A stretch of 64,000 nt of DNA from Diphasiastrum complanatum (GCA_029204225.1 CM055100.1:61363472-61427471), one strand, 5' to 3'. Positions 11,499-22,032 are shown, counted from the stretch's first letter. The notes: generated by a model from the letters alone, not told the origin. Translations and numbers: made by a program.

Positions 11499-12224
11499 TT
11501 ATCGGTCGTATCTCAGATTCATAAGCACATCGTCATCGTCAATGCCCCTTTTGTAAAGTTGTCCCGCTATTAACTGAAAGGGTGCTATTTTTAGTAGAAA
11601 TTTTTTTTTTCTCGTTGTACTTAGGCCTTCTTTTAGTCTGCTTGTTGTGAGGAACTGAGTGATCTCCTCAGCCCATAAGGGTGTAGCATCGATCTGAAAA
11701 AGGCATGCATCAGAAAGATCATCGTTGACTGGTGTAGTTGCTTTTTCAGCACTTGGTAGTCTGGAAAGGTGGTCCGCCATGAAATTTTGGGTCCCTTTTC
11801 GAACGACTACACGGAAATTAAATTCCTCCAAAATCAACAGCCATCGAGCTATTCGTCCCGTCTTACAGGACTTATTAACAATATATAGAAGTGCTTGATG
11901 GTCTGTGTAGAATGCAAAGATTTGGCCTAATAAATAATGTCGTAGTTGTTGTACCGCATAGACCATCGCCAATGTTTCTCTCTCGGTAGTTGTATAGTTT
12001 ACTTCAGGAGGCACCAGTTGCTTGCTCAAGAAACGTATGGGAAAGTCTTTGCCATACTCGTCCGGTTGCGCAAGAAGACCTCCAATGGCATACTTACTTG
12101 CGTCAGTATACACATGGAACTCTTTCGTGTAATCTGGCGAGCGGAGTATGGGAGTCGTGGTGAGGGCTGTTTTCAACTCCTCAAAGGCCTTATTTCGTTC
12201 TTCGGTCCAACGAGGATCTACCAC
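11499..12224 (-). pseudogene. Gypsy-1 RNase H and connection domain
   Basis: This 241-codon open segment begins in the RT-RNase H connection (WTEERNKAFEELKTAL) and continues with the Ty3-type RNase H motifs FHVYTDASKYAIGGLL, TTERETLAMVYAVQQLRHYL and FYTDHQALLYIVN, with catalytic-type Asp/Glu/Asp residues present. It ends with RWLLILEEFNFRVVVRKGTQ and NFMADHLSRLP and runs toward the integrase zinc region. This is the best-preserved domain of the element, but it is separated from RT by the deletion at about 12226. Confidence 0.93.
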
Positions 12225-12226
12225 AA

Positions 12227-12940
12227 CTAAAGAAATGAGGCATTGGCAAAGACCATTTTATGTTTATCCTCAGGGGCTATTTGAACAAGGAAATAACTGT
12301 TAAATCCATCCAAGAAGCTGAAAGCTTCAACTCCTGCCATTTCCTCTAGGATTTGAGTCGTTAAAGGCAAGGGAAAATGGTCTTTCTTTGTAACCGCATT
12401 AAGGTTTTTGAGATCGACACAGATATGAAGCCTGCCATTTTTCTTGGGTACAACCACAATGGGTGATACCCAATCAGTATGTTGAACTTCATAAATGAAA
12501 CCTGCATCCAACAATTTCTTAATATCTTCGTCGATCCTCTCACGATAGACAGGGTTAGATCGATAGGGTTTAGCCCTAATAGGCTTAACATTGTCTTCTA
12601 AAGGAATCCTATGGACGACTATTTCAGGTGGGATTCCTTTTATTTCTGTAAAATTCCATGCAAATACATCCCTGTATTTGCGAAGTAATATTTCCAAATC
12701 AGCAAGTTGGGTTGATGACAAATGTGCACCAACAAGAACTATTCGATCTATCTCCTCGTCAAGATCTTTAAGGTTTAGAGGAATGGTCTTAGCAGGTCCT
12801 TCAAAGGAGTTGGAATCTGGTGCAGGCTTCCGATGTGGCTGTGGTACCTGGATAACAACGTCATCCAGTGTAAAGTCTTTGAACTTCTGTGGAAGATCAA
12901 AAGGCGGGTCCACAAAATTTTCTGGGACTTTGGGAATCAT
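12227..12940 (-). pseudogene. Gypsy-1 reverse transcriptase, N-terminal part only
   Basis: The segment carries a linker with an FAWNFTEIKGI-like motif, then gypsy RT blocks: PYRSNPVYRERIDEDIKKLL, WVSPIVVVPKKNGRLHICVD, LNAVTKKDHFPLPLTTQI and FSFLDGFNSYFLVQI. It stops after KHKMVFANAS, where an intact element continues into the G(T)F block and the catalytic YxDD loop. The next recognisable sequence (about 12226) is already the RNase H connection. An internal deletion has therefore removed the active-site loop and thumb, so no catalytic RT can be made from this copy. Confidence 0.93.
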
Positions 12941-13860
12941 CTGAGTTGATTCACTACCGGACTTGGAAGCTTGGTCAGATTGTTTAGTTTATGTCCCTTT
13001 GGACAAGGGCTTGATCGGCTGTTTAAGATTCTCACGCATCTGTTTTTGATGCTCGGTTAAGTTTGTATCAATAACTTTAGTTTTTTGTAACCGAGGTTTT
13101 TGTTGTTTTTGAGTGGGCGGTGTTGGTGCCTCACTTATCAGATCGTTGTCGATTGTATCCTAGACTTCGTCGGGATACACATCCCATGTATATACTTTGG
13201 GTTTGGGCTTGTATGTTGGGGTGTTGGGTACCTTGGATGTCAGTTGGACGTGAGCCAACGGTCCTGGTGTCGATATCTCCTTAGGAATTGTTTTTGGCTG
13301 ATAAGATTGTGCATCTAGATATAGGAGTACATGTTCATCCGTCATGTCTACATCATCCATGGAAAGAATACCTTCTTCCGAAACATGGGCGGTAGAGACA
13401 CTAGGTTCTCCTGGGCACCACGCTATAGGAATTGGGTCAATCATCATAAGTGGGATGATGGGTGTGTCAATGTCTGTAGAAGATGGGAGAATATCCACAT
13501 CCGTTGTAGCAGTTTCGATACAACATCGATTGGAATCAGTATAGTTCACAGTGGCTAGTGCGTGAGCCCAAATGATTATGTCCGTGGATCTTGTACAGTG
13601 ACCTTTTGGTTGGATCGGGATGCTATCTGATTCGTCATATGTTGCGGATGACCAATCATCGTATACCTTGGCAGGCTTGACATGGCGTGTTGAGTCAACC
13701 GTGACTCGTTTATCGTGGTTACCAAAGGTAATTTTGCTATGCTTCTAATCTTGGACAACACTTGCCATCTGGAGCCAGGGTGTACCAAGAAGGAGTTTAT
13801 ATGTATTGTTATCTTCTGGTAAATCTAAGATGACACAATCTAGCACAAATTTGACACCTA
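12941..13860 (-). pseudogene. Gypsy-1 protease-RT linker region
   Basis: Minus-strand frames here (13549-13160, 13788-13576) are rich in Asp, Pro, Ser and Thr and match no domain I recognise. By position they are the variable polyprotein linker between protease and RT. Stops and frame changes occur around 13150 and 13560. Confidence 0.55.
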
Positions 13861-14100
13861 CTATGTGAACTTTATATTTGATAAATGACCAATAGGGTCA
13901 GTAACTCGTTGATCAGCCAGGCAAAGTTTATATCGTGGTTGATCGAGGGTATGAAAGCCCCATGACTTTGCTAATGACAAAGCCATGATATTAACGCCTG
14001 ATCCGCTATCTAAGATAGCATATACTACGAGATAGTCTTTATAGGACAAAGGTAGGGTGATGCTAGTCCCCTTAGCAACACCTATATTCAACAGATTCAT
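13861..14100 (-). pseudogene. Gypsy-1 aspartic protease fragment
   Basis: The frame contains YAILDSGSGVNIMALSLAKSW, with the D-S/T-G catalytic signature of retroviral-type aspartic proteases, followed by a hydrophobic stretch and a PIGHLSNI segment that fits the flap/second-half region. It would cut the Gag-Pol polyprotein. It lies between the Gag zinc knuckle and RT, as expected. The frame is closed shortly before and after, so only the core is open. Confidence 0.78.
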
Positions 14101-14547
14101 AGGAATCTAGAGAATTTTAGGAATCTATTTTGTTTCCCGCTGTTCATCATGAATTGTAGGCAGCTGAAAATTTTGATGGATATAACGTTGAAGCCCAGTG
14201 AAGGATTTTATTGCGGTATGAAACGACATGGTGAGTTGAGCTTGCAAGAGGTCAGAAAATACTTCAAGTCCCTGTAGGGATTGCTCCTTTTTGGGGATAT
14301 GAGCTGAGAATAGACTTTCTATATGTTCTTATTCTTGCAAAAACTCATCTCAAAACTCATTGTATCGTCGTTGTTCCACCTTTGGGTCTGGGTAATCTTT
14401 TGGTAATGTGGAAGCCGTCAAGTGGCTTCCCTGGGGGTCGGCTGATTTGACAATATTTTGCTGCTATTCTTGTTGTTGACGTTGTGCTCTAGTGAGAACT
14501 CTAACAAGTTCGAATGAGATATGACGTGCTGGAAGAATCTTGTTAGG

Positions 14548-16051
14548 TTATTTAGGACAATCCTTGAAACTGTGTTTACGGACACAGTCGGGACATTCCG
14601 CATGGTATTGATTTTTTACTTTACAGTCAGCCATGAAATGTCCCGTTTCACCACAAATAAAGCAGCGATTGCTCATTGGGCCTGTGGCAATAGCATAACC
14701 ATCTTGGATGGCTAGTTGTGCTGGATTTTCTGGTGGTGTTGAATACTCATCTCGTTTGCACGAGCATGAGTTGTCGGTTTGATAATGTTGAGAACTAGCA
14801 GATGGAAGTGTTGTATCTTGATGATAGGACTGATCGTAGGAGTTTTCAACAAGATGTGTTTGTGTAGACTCCCGAGGATTTCTATGTTTTTGTGGTCCTA
14901 GGTCTAGTTGTCCTCTTGGAGGTGGTCCTAAGAGTGCCAGCTGTGGTTGAGGTTCATGTCTAGGTTGTCTGGGCAACTCTTGTATATAGACTTGGTTGTT
15001 TCGTGGTTGTTAGTGCGTGTGTTGGTTTTGTGAAACAAACGGTTGTCGAGGAGGTAGGTATGTCCCATAAAGTCACAGATTTCACATTTGATCAAGGAAG
15101 TATCTGGGACCGGTTGGTATGAAGTGCACTCACTACCAGTGTGTGCACCTCGACAGTGAGGGCACCACGTGTTCTCTCGTCTATGGTGGATTTGGCCAGT
15201 GGGTAACTGAGCTGACATTGAACTCTGGATAGACTTAAGAGTGTTTTGAAACTCTTTCGTGAGTTTCTCCATCTGTTGTTGGTGTTGCTGGTTAAGCAAC
15301 TCCACCTGTGTTTTCCACAATTGTTCTCGAGTTTCGTCGTTTGGTCGAGCTTCTTGGACAACACAATGTGCTCTCCGTTCATGTGGTTCATCGACATCAG
15401 AGCCCTCATTTCCTCTCGAATGGTGTCAGACATGGCTTGTTTCAATGATGTATATTCATCATTGGAACAAAGTTCACGTCTTATCCATCGTGAGAGTCCA
15501 ACGAGGAACCAAATTATGAGCATAGACTCAGTGGGTTGTTCTTGTACCTGACTTTTTAATCTTTTAAATCGTTCAATATAGTCACGTACTTTCTTGTCTT
15601 TTGTCATTTTGATGTTACTTAGCTTGACAAAAGGGATTTCTATCAAGCGAAATGGCTTGAAGCGTTTGATAAAGGCCTCCTTCAAGAGTGACCAGTCACG
15701 TTTATCTTCACGATCAAGGTTAAAAAACCACTCTCGTGCGCGATCGATCATGGTCATCGAAAAGAGCTGTACCATGGCTTCCGGTGATGTCTCGCCATAG
15801 ACGTCACATGCGTTCTCAAAGACTTGAAGAAATCTTTGAGGATCAGTGTTACCATCATACTTAGGTAAATCTAGCTTTGGGTTAGGTTTTTCAATACGTG
15901 GAACATTATTCGCAAAAGCTCCGTTTAAGTGAGCTCTTGCATGTGAAGATTCGGCAGCATGAAAATGTGGTCGTTCATATGGAGCTTCTTAATGCATGGG
16001 CTCCCATCTGTCGAAAGGGTTGGTGGATGGATCTTGGATTTGGAATTTCAT
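14548..16051 (-). pseudogene. Gypsy-1 gag (capsid and zinc knuckles, broken)
   Basis: A likely start lies at 16051 (MKFQIQDPSTNPFDRW). The Retrotrans_gag capsid region follows, with PKYDGNTDPQRFLQVFE near 15850 and ARE WFFNLDREDKRDW / VRDYIERFKRLKSQVQ / LSRWIRRELCSNDE at 15775-15380. A Gln-rich coil precedes a first Cys/His cluster (CPHCRGAHTGSEC, about 15150) and a canonical CX2CX4HX4C knuckle, CFICGETGHFMADC (about 14650). Gag forms the virus-like particle and binds the RNA. The frame is interrupted by a stop near 15990 and by shifts near 15320 and 14950. A fragment of the same gag family lies at 59816-60170. Confidence 0.9.
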
Positions 16052-16129
16052 CCGGGAATTTCTGTTAAATCGAGCTTGTTCGGTGGATGGGGAGACCATC
16101 TCTGGTGGATAGTCCTCCGTACGATCTAA

Positions 16130-16910
16130 AGATCAGTTGAGATCTGAGAGTATCTGTCGGTCGAGAACTGACGCGAGGGCGTCGATCGAGATCTGACGCG
16201 AGGTTGTCGGTCGAGATCTGACACGAGGTCGTCGATTGAGTTCTGACGCGAGGTTGTTGGTTGAGATGTCAATAGAAGGCGTCGATTAAGATCTGACTAT
16301 GGCCTCCGGTTGAGATTCGAGAGAAGTGCACCGGTTGAGATCTGACAGAAACGCGCCGATTGAGATTGAACTGAACACCGGTTGAGATGTGAGCAAGTGC
16401 TCTGGTTGAGATTTGAAAGAATCACTTCGGTTGAGATTCGAGAGAAGTGCACCGGTTGAGATTTGATGGAAACGCGCCAATTGAGATCTAACTGAACACT
16501 TCGGTTGAGATGCAAGCAAGTGCTTTGGTTGAGATTTGAAAGAAGCACTTCGGTTGAGATTCGAGAGAAGTGCACCGATTGAGATCTGACGAAAACGCCC
16601 CAGTTGAGATCAAACTGAACACTTCGGTTGAGATGCGAGCAAGTGCTCCGATTGAGATTTGAAAGAAGCACTTTGGTTGAGAGTTGTAAGAAGTGCTCCG
16701 GTTGAGATCAGGACTAAAGGGTCCGACCGAGATCTAACTGAAGACTTCGATCGAGATGCAAAGGAACGCTTCAGTTGAGATTAGGTCTGAAGGGTCCGGT
16801 TGAGATTTGAAGATTTCCTTCGGTCGAAATGGCAAAGAGGTCTTCGGTCGAAATCTGGACAAATGGCTCTGGTCGAGATTTGGAAGAAGACCTTCGGCTG
16901 AGGTAAAACT
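16130..16910. repeat. Gypsy-1 minisatellite 1 (24-25 bp units, with higher-order repeat)
   Basis: About 30 units built on CGGTTGAGATTTGA-like cores lie between the primer binding site and gag. Inside it five neighbouring unit types recur as a block of about 122 bp starting near 16310, 16431 and 16554. The unit core is the same as in the two clusters after pol. Confidence 0.92.
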
Positions 16911-17150
16911 CAGGAGATGTCAGGATATTGAAGTAGTGGCTCGGTCGAGAGATAGTAGGTAGCAGTCCGGTCCAGTCTTGAGTCGTGGAGCTCGGCTTGG
17001 TAAGGATCGTGAGACCCCAGTTGAGAAATGGGCGGCACGTCGGTCAGGACCGAAGTGGGGGGATCTTTAATGAATGTGTAGCAGATCTTAGGACAATTGT
17101 TTTGCAACACAGATGAAAGAGATATGGCTTGGTTTAACGTTTGTGTAGCT

Positions 17151-17164
17151 GTGCAATGGCGCCA
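17151..17164 (-). other. Gypsy-1 primer binding site
   Basis: Read on the minus strand, TGGCGCCATTGCAC starts two bases after the 5' LTR end. TGGCGCC primer sites are typical of plant gypsy elements. The tRNA primer species is not certain from this stretch. Confidence 0.85.
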
Positions 17165-17166
17165 AA

Positions 17167-18356
17167 TGTTCACACATTCTTTGAATCTGTGAACACGGTT
17201 CTTGTGTTTTGTTTACCTCTTCTTTAGTTACGGTTCTTTATGTTTTTTCTTCTTATTAGAACAGTTACAAAGCAGAAGCGTTACTCAGATTTCAACATGT
17301 ATTTTCCAGCCTGTCAGTGAGAGACACGGTTTCAATGCTCAACTACATGCAGAAACCGACCATGTAACCATCTTTAGCTCAAGAGGATCAACGTTTTGGA
17401 ATAGGGAGCAGACCTACCACTATCTATTGAATCAGAAATCAATCAAGAACAAGATTAACTACTGAACAAGAAACAAGAAACTAGATTCCTAACAACATTT
17501 GACAGTCCAAGAATCAAGAAACACTCATTTCTTGATTCTTAGAATGCCCAAAAATGCCCAAGAACAATCAAGAACTGGAAAGTAAGAGAGTATGCAAGAT
17601 CTACACCACTATTCCAGCCTATTTAGTATACTTGAATGCTGATTTCTACGTTATTCCATAAACAAGAAGTGAATTCTAATCCACAACTAGCAAGAAACTA
17701 GAAAACAAGAAACTAGTTAATCCACAATGCAAGGAATTCAAGCATCCTCATAGAAATTTCACTCAAGATCATTGCCATGAACAAGGAGCTTAGCAATTAT
17801 CAAGAACTCGTGGAGGATCCTCGTTATTTGCTCAAGAGAACTTGACAATACATTCAAAGCTCCCTCACAAGAGAGGGGGGCCCTTAAATAATTAAGAAGG
17901 CTATCCATGTGGAGCCCAAGTGGCAATTCCACCAAATTAGAAATTACATGTGGAATATGCCCTTCCACTAAAGGTCACCATCAAAAGGTGGCTCACTCTA
18001 ACTAATTTATTTACAAAGCCTAGGAAATATGACTAGCTCCTACATGGTCGTTCATTCTTTGGGATACACCATGTAGGCTCACATAGATATTTCACTGTCA
18101 TCCTAGCTAGTAGTTTCTCGGCTCTCATGCTCGGCTCTCAGTTTCTTCTACTCTCCTCCTTCTGAGACCTCCTTGGTCATGGGTGAGAGGTATTCCGTGT
18201 CTTCGGCTTGGCTCGGCATCTGGGGATTCTCTGGAATCTGCTAACATTATCCACCCCTAATCTGTTGCAGGGCCCACTGCAACATCGGTGATGTCTTTCG
18301 CTTGGCACTTGGAAAAGCGTGGATCTTCGTTCGCTTCCGAAAAACCAGGTGGCACA
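17167..18356 (-). repeat. Gypsy-1 5' LTR (right copy)
   Basis: The 1,190-bp LTR starts TGTTCACA and ends ...GGTGGCACA on the plus strand, giving canonical TG...CA ends on both strands. It carries the same minus-strand TATTTAAG box (about 17880) as the left copy. It is followed by TGGTG and then the duplicated Copia-2a segment at 18362. Confidence 0.9.
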
Positions 18357-18361
18357 TGGTG

Positions 18362-18428
18362 GCACTTTCAGGCTACTGAACCAATTCTTGTTATCTGTCA
18401 TGTGTCTTGTGGCTCCTGAGTCAATATA
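18362..18428. repeat. 67-bp flank duplication, right copy
   Basis: This copy matches 3890-3956 with three C/T differences. Just before it, GGTGGCAC occurs twice in 15 bp across the LTR end (18348-18363), suggesting filler or slippage at the junction. Confidence 0.85.
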
Positions 18429-19328
18429 CCACGCTTGATCATCTTGATTAGATGACAATGCAGATATGAAGACGCTAGAGTCTTCAATATCACCCTCATC
18501 GACAAGGTTACCTGCTTGCTTTGGTTTTCCCTTGGCTTGTTCCGCTAGAAATTTGCGACATTCTCTCTTCCAATGGCCCTTTTTACCACAATGAAAGCAC
18601 TTGCCTTTCTTCTTGGTCTTATTGGAAGATCCCTCATCCTCTTGAGACTTGGCAAATTGCTATTTAGACTTCTTCTTGCCCTTGCCCTTGCCTTGTTATT
18701 GACGTGTTGCAAGTGCCTGATCGTCAGTATTTTGACCTCTAGCTTTCACCATTTCTCGTCGTTGCTCTTCCTGCATCAAGATTCCTATGAGCTCGTCAGA
18801 GGTTGGAAATCTTTCTCTTGATCCTATTCCACTCACAAACATCTGATAGGATTCTACAATGCCGCACAATGCATTATGCACCAGCTCCACATCACGTATG
18901 TGCTCACCAATAGAATGCAGTTCATCCCTCATTGTCTTGATTCTGGTCATGTACGTCTAAATGTGCTCTCCTTGTTCCATGTAGGCACTATTCAGCTTTG
19001 ACTTCATAAACATGATTCTAGATGGATTTGACGTCTCGAACTACTCCTTTAGCACATCCCATGCATGTCTGAGTGTAACAACATCACAAATGTGGGTAAT
19101 GATGTGATCCTTCATTGACAAGTTAATGAAGGTCAAAGCTTTCCTCATCTTTTTGTCGAACACTTTGATATCCGCTTCATTTGGAGGCCTTCTCTCATCA
19201 CCTGTGATGACTTCCTACACGTCTTTCTCCATCAGTATGTTCTTCGTTTTGAATTTCCACACTGCATAGTTGGAAATCCCGTCCAATTTGCTACTTTCAC
19301 GCAAAATGGACTCTCCCATGTTTGCCAT
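18362..19328 (-). pseudogene. Copia-2a gag and protease start (broken)
   Basis: The start at 19328 (MANMGESILRESSKL) leads into a UBN2-type copia Gag: NYAVWKFKTKNILMEK, HAWDVLKE, MTRIKTMRDELHSIGEHI and a CFHCGKKGHWKRECR-type knuckle, then the protease signature WYIDSGATRHMT near 18430. Stops appear at the end of the first block (about 19217), near 19045 and near 18960. The gene is cut at 18362 by the Gypsy-1 insertion and continues at 3956. Gag would build the particle. The order and wording match Copia-2b gag at 33700-34853 nearly residue for residue, so the annotation is secure. Confidence 0.9.
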
Positions 19329-20103
19329 CGCAAAACTGCTTGAAACTTCTGCCGTAAAACAGTATGTCGAGGCCAACTGTGATGTCAGAAGTTGAAAATA
19401 ATGACCTGCACTTTTTCTCTTACCAGGCCACTCGCCGCTTTTCCACCAATTTGAAAGCCAAATCGGCATCGCCTTCCGAAATGCACTCAGTCGTCAACTC
19501 CCAACTACGTGCCTAGTGGAATGGTGAAATCACTTTTGGCGCACTTCGAACACTCTCTCCGTTGCAATTACTCTAGTTTTTTGTACTGTACTTGTAGTAC
19601 AATCCGGGTGTCCTTCGTTTGGAGGTTATAGCCTTTCGTTTGGGTCAAAGCGGACAATAGACCCAAAAATAGGGATTCTTCTTGTTTTTGAACTGTTTCT
19701 TCACCTTGAAGAAACTTCACTCTTCACTTGTGAAGGGACCCAACTCAACTTTCAATGTGAAAATTTTTATTGAAGTTGAAGGCCAGAATGCACTTCAATT
19801 CTTCAGGGCCCACTTCAGTTAAATCCAACGATAGGTTTCAATTCTGTGACACTGACTGCAAACACCAAATAGCCTTCCTTCGGAATTTCAAAATTCTATT
19901 TGCTGAGGTTCTGATTCAGCCGACAACCCTTGTCTCTGAATCCTCACACAGTCTCAAGCTTACCAAGCTTCTATGTGCTAAACTCTCTGCACCAGTGTTT
20001 CTCCTTCCGTCTTCAATCTGTCGTAAACCGCGAACATTCAGAAGACAGTTCTCCCGAAGCTCTCTTCAATAGCAATGTTGTACTGTGTACACTCCCTGTA
20101 CGA
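19329..20103 (-). other. Copia-2a 5' leader
   Basis: This is noncoding sequence between PBS and gag. Relative to Copia-2b (34854-36022) it lacks an internal segment of about 500 bp, with the junction near 19835, and it has about 80 bp near 19940-20070 that Copia-2b lacks. I see no ORF worth naming. Confidence 0.7.
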
Positions 20104-20114
20104 CTTTGATACCA
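20104..20114 (-). other. Copia-2a primer binding site
   Basis: On the minus strand TGGTATCAAAG follows the LTR directly. It is one base different from the TGGTATCAGAG complement of plant initiator Met-tRNA that copia elements use. Confidence 0.85.
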
Positions 20115-20388
20115 ACTTAGAATTTGCTTCGAACAAGAACACAGATCATGCTACACAGCAACACAGACAGAAAACACTCTCCACAGCAAGCTCACATAGC
20201 AACTGTATTTCTCAAAATGAAATTACACTATACATGTAGTTGTTCACTCAGGCAACCCATGCATGACCCAGGTTGCCGTTGACGGGACGCGTGTCCCGTC
20301 GACTTGCCTCGTGGCGAGGCCAACTGATCCTTATCAACTGATAGGATCCACAGTACAGTAGCACAGTGATTCTACTTTAATTCTAACT
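20115..20388 (-). repeat. Copia-2a 5' LTR (right copy)
   Basis: This 274-bp LTR runs from ACTTAGAATTTGC to AATTCTAACT on the plus strand, contains the GGACACGCGTCCC-like GC-rich inverted repeat (GACGGGACGCGTGTCCCGTC, about 20278-20300), and abuts the TSD. Confidence 0.9.
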
Positions 20389-20393
20389 CTCAC
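20389..20393. repeat. Target site duplication CTCAC, right copy
   Basis: It pairs with 1114-1118. Confidence 0.9.
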
Positions 20394-21129
20394 ACCTTAC
20401 AAAAAGCTGATAGGATCACTGATGTACCTTGTAGACAACACACGTCCTGATATTGCCTATGCAGTATTCAGGATGAGCCAATTCTGCACGAATCCAGGCT
20501 CGACACATTGGAAGATTGCAAAACGGATTTTGCAATATCTTCAATCAACGAGGGACTATGGCTTGTGTTATTGTCGTGGTGCAGGTTTCAGGATACTTTC
20601 CTATAGCAATGCTAGCTGGGCATCTCTCAAGGACGATTGTAAAAGCGTCTCAGGAGGATGCACCATCGCGTCAACAACAGCAGTTCTCTGGGTCAGCAAG
20701 ATGCAGACCGTTGTAGCCCAGTCATCCTGTAAAGCAGAGTACGTAGCAACAGCGAAGATGGCCAACGAAATAATTTGGCTAAGACAGATCCTGGACGAAT
20801 TGGGCGAAACAAGGAATGAGCCTCTGGTCTTGCAGATGGACAACACCTCTGCAATACACCTGACGAAAGATCCCGTGTTCCATTCTAGAACGAAGCACAT
20901 TGCGATCAAGTATCACTTGATCAGGGATCTGATTGAAAAGAAGATGATGCAGACCACCTTCATAGGAACGAAAGACATGGTTGCTGACATCTTCACAAAG
21001 GCCCTGGACAAAGGACTATTTGAGAGACAAAGGAGCAGTCTCGGGATCGTAAAGCTATCATGCTTTGGGAGGGAGCTGAAGAAACAAAATGTTTCTGATT
21101 ACAAAGCCTTGCTAGCTTTCATCACCTGA
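20394..21129 (+). pseudogene. Copia-1 pol, 3' part: RT end and RNase H
   Basis: The reading frame picks up directly where 1113 left off: KKLIGSLMYL and NTRPDIAYAVFRMSQFC (end of RT thumb), then copia RNase H with LSYSNASWASLKDDCKSVSG, AQSSCKAEYVATAKMANEI, WLRQILDELGE, LQMDNTSAIHLTKDPVFHSR and KHIAIKYHLIRDLIEK. The first RNase H Asp position reads SNASW where D-x-D-W is usual, which could impair activity. The frame ends at 21129. RNase H removes the RNA template during cDNA synthesis. This half looks intact apart from that change; the upstream half is deleted in RT. Confidence 0.92.
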
Positions 21130-21335
21130 CAAGGATGTTCGCGAACTCGAACATCTGGAGACACGAAACATGAAGAGTTTCACAAACGTGAAAGTCAACG
21201 GAGACCGCGAATGAGATTCCTTCACGGTCCAGTACGGAAGAAGGCAGACGAGGTAAACGAAACCCGTTCAATGCTCACGCCCCAAGGAGTACCACCAAAG
21301 ATCACGCAAGTACCCAGGAGTACAGTAATCTGATC
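21130..21335 (+). other. Copia-1 3' untranslated segment
   Basis: It lies between the pol stop and the proposed LTR. I could not find a convincing polypurine tract, the best being short AAGGAGTACC-like runs near 21290-21320. Confidence 0.5.
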
Positions 21336-22032
21336 TGATGGCATGACGTCAGCAGATACTCCCTAGGTCGTGGCTAATCTGTCACTCTTGTAATTGTATG
21401 GCTAGTTGTAGATGTTTAATCACTCTAATCTTAGATTTACACAGAGAGACCGTACTTACTGGACTATACTTGACATATAGATCAAAAACAGAATACACAG
21501 AGTGCAATAGAATGAAGAAGTCTGATGCTAATAAGCAATCAAGACGATATACATAATACATGTCCGCCTGCGCGCGAAGACAGTTCTGTCTAGGATCAGA
21601 AGATCCAACTATCCGCTAGTGAAGCGAGACTACTACTCGTGAGAGAACCATTTTTCTCTGATGTCAACGCACTGCGTAAATTCGCATGCAGTGCTTGAAG
21701 AAATTCAGAGAAAATTAATATAGATTATTTTCTTGTTGTGTCTGATCTTGGATGTTGAATGCTTATGCTGATATTTCATACATATGAATTTTTCTTGTTC
21801 ACTTGAATTCCGCAATTTGGTTGAAACTAAGTCGAATGTTGTATTAATCTTATGAACGTAGATCAGTAGTGACTGACTACACTCTGGAGGATTGTAGGAG
21901 CGATTCAGCTGGTAGTGTCCAACGGTCGCATCTGAACTCCATCCGAGCTGAAGAGAGTTGTGATTGATTCGCCCTCACGAAAGTTTCGCGAATCCGACGA
22001 ATTTCTCATCAATCAATCACTTTTTCTCATCA
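21336..22032 (+). repeat. Proposed Copia-1 3' LTR
   Basis: The segment begins TGATGGCATGACGTCAGC and ends TTTCTCATCA, so TGATG and CATCA form a 5-bp terminal inverted repeat with TG...CA ends. It carries a palindromic TGACGTCA (CRE-like) site at the start. At 22034 the text TGGCATGCAGAGC resembles the TGGTATCAGAGC primer site, which would normally follow a 5' LTR. No second copy lies in the window to confirm the ends. Confidence 0.45.

Larger units (their letters stand above)
3957..18356 (-). mobile_element. Gypsy-1: 14.4-kb minus-strand Ty3/gypsy retrotransposon with extra ORF
   Basis: Reading right to left: 5' LTR 17167-18356, PBS 17151-17164, leader minisatellite 16130-16910, gag 16051-14548, protease 14100-13861, RT 12940-12227, RNase H 12224-11499, integrase 11421-10394, minisatellites at 9727-10003 and 8705-9005, a long broken extra ORF 8649-5223, and 3' LTR 3957-5158. 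The order RT-RNase H-integrase defines Ty3/gypsy. The extra ORF in sense orientation after pol, the long LTR and the TGGCGCCA primer site recall the large non-chromovirus plant lineages (Athila/Tat group); this lineage call is inference. RT has lost its catalytic block and all ORFs contain breaks, so the copy is non-autonomous. Confidence 0.9.
1119..20388 (-). mobile_element. Copia-2a: minus-strand Ty1/copia retrotransposon, split by Gypsy-1
   Basis: The element lies inside Copia-1 and reads right to left: 5' LTR 20115-20388, PBS 20104-20114, leader, gag 19328-18362, then (after the Gypsy-1 insertion at 3957-18356) protease, integrase, RT and RNase H down to 1415, PPT and 3' LTR 1119-1388. 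Without the insertion it would be about 4.9 kb. It is defective: the RT segment holding the YVDD box is deleted (junction about 1780; the equivalent segment is 31265-31750 in Copia-2b), the RNase H C-terminus is missing, and there are several stops. The close relative Copia-2b at 30770-36307 guided the reconstruction. Confidence 0.92.

Noticed and set aside
16130-16910. Evenly spaced repeats that could suggest a CRISPR array
   Set aside because: Units are directly adjacent with no unique spacers, and the context is a plant retrotransposon leader.
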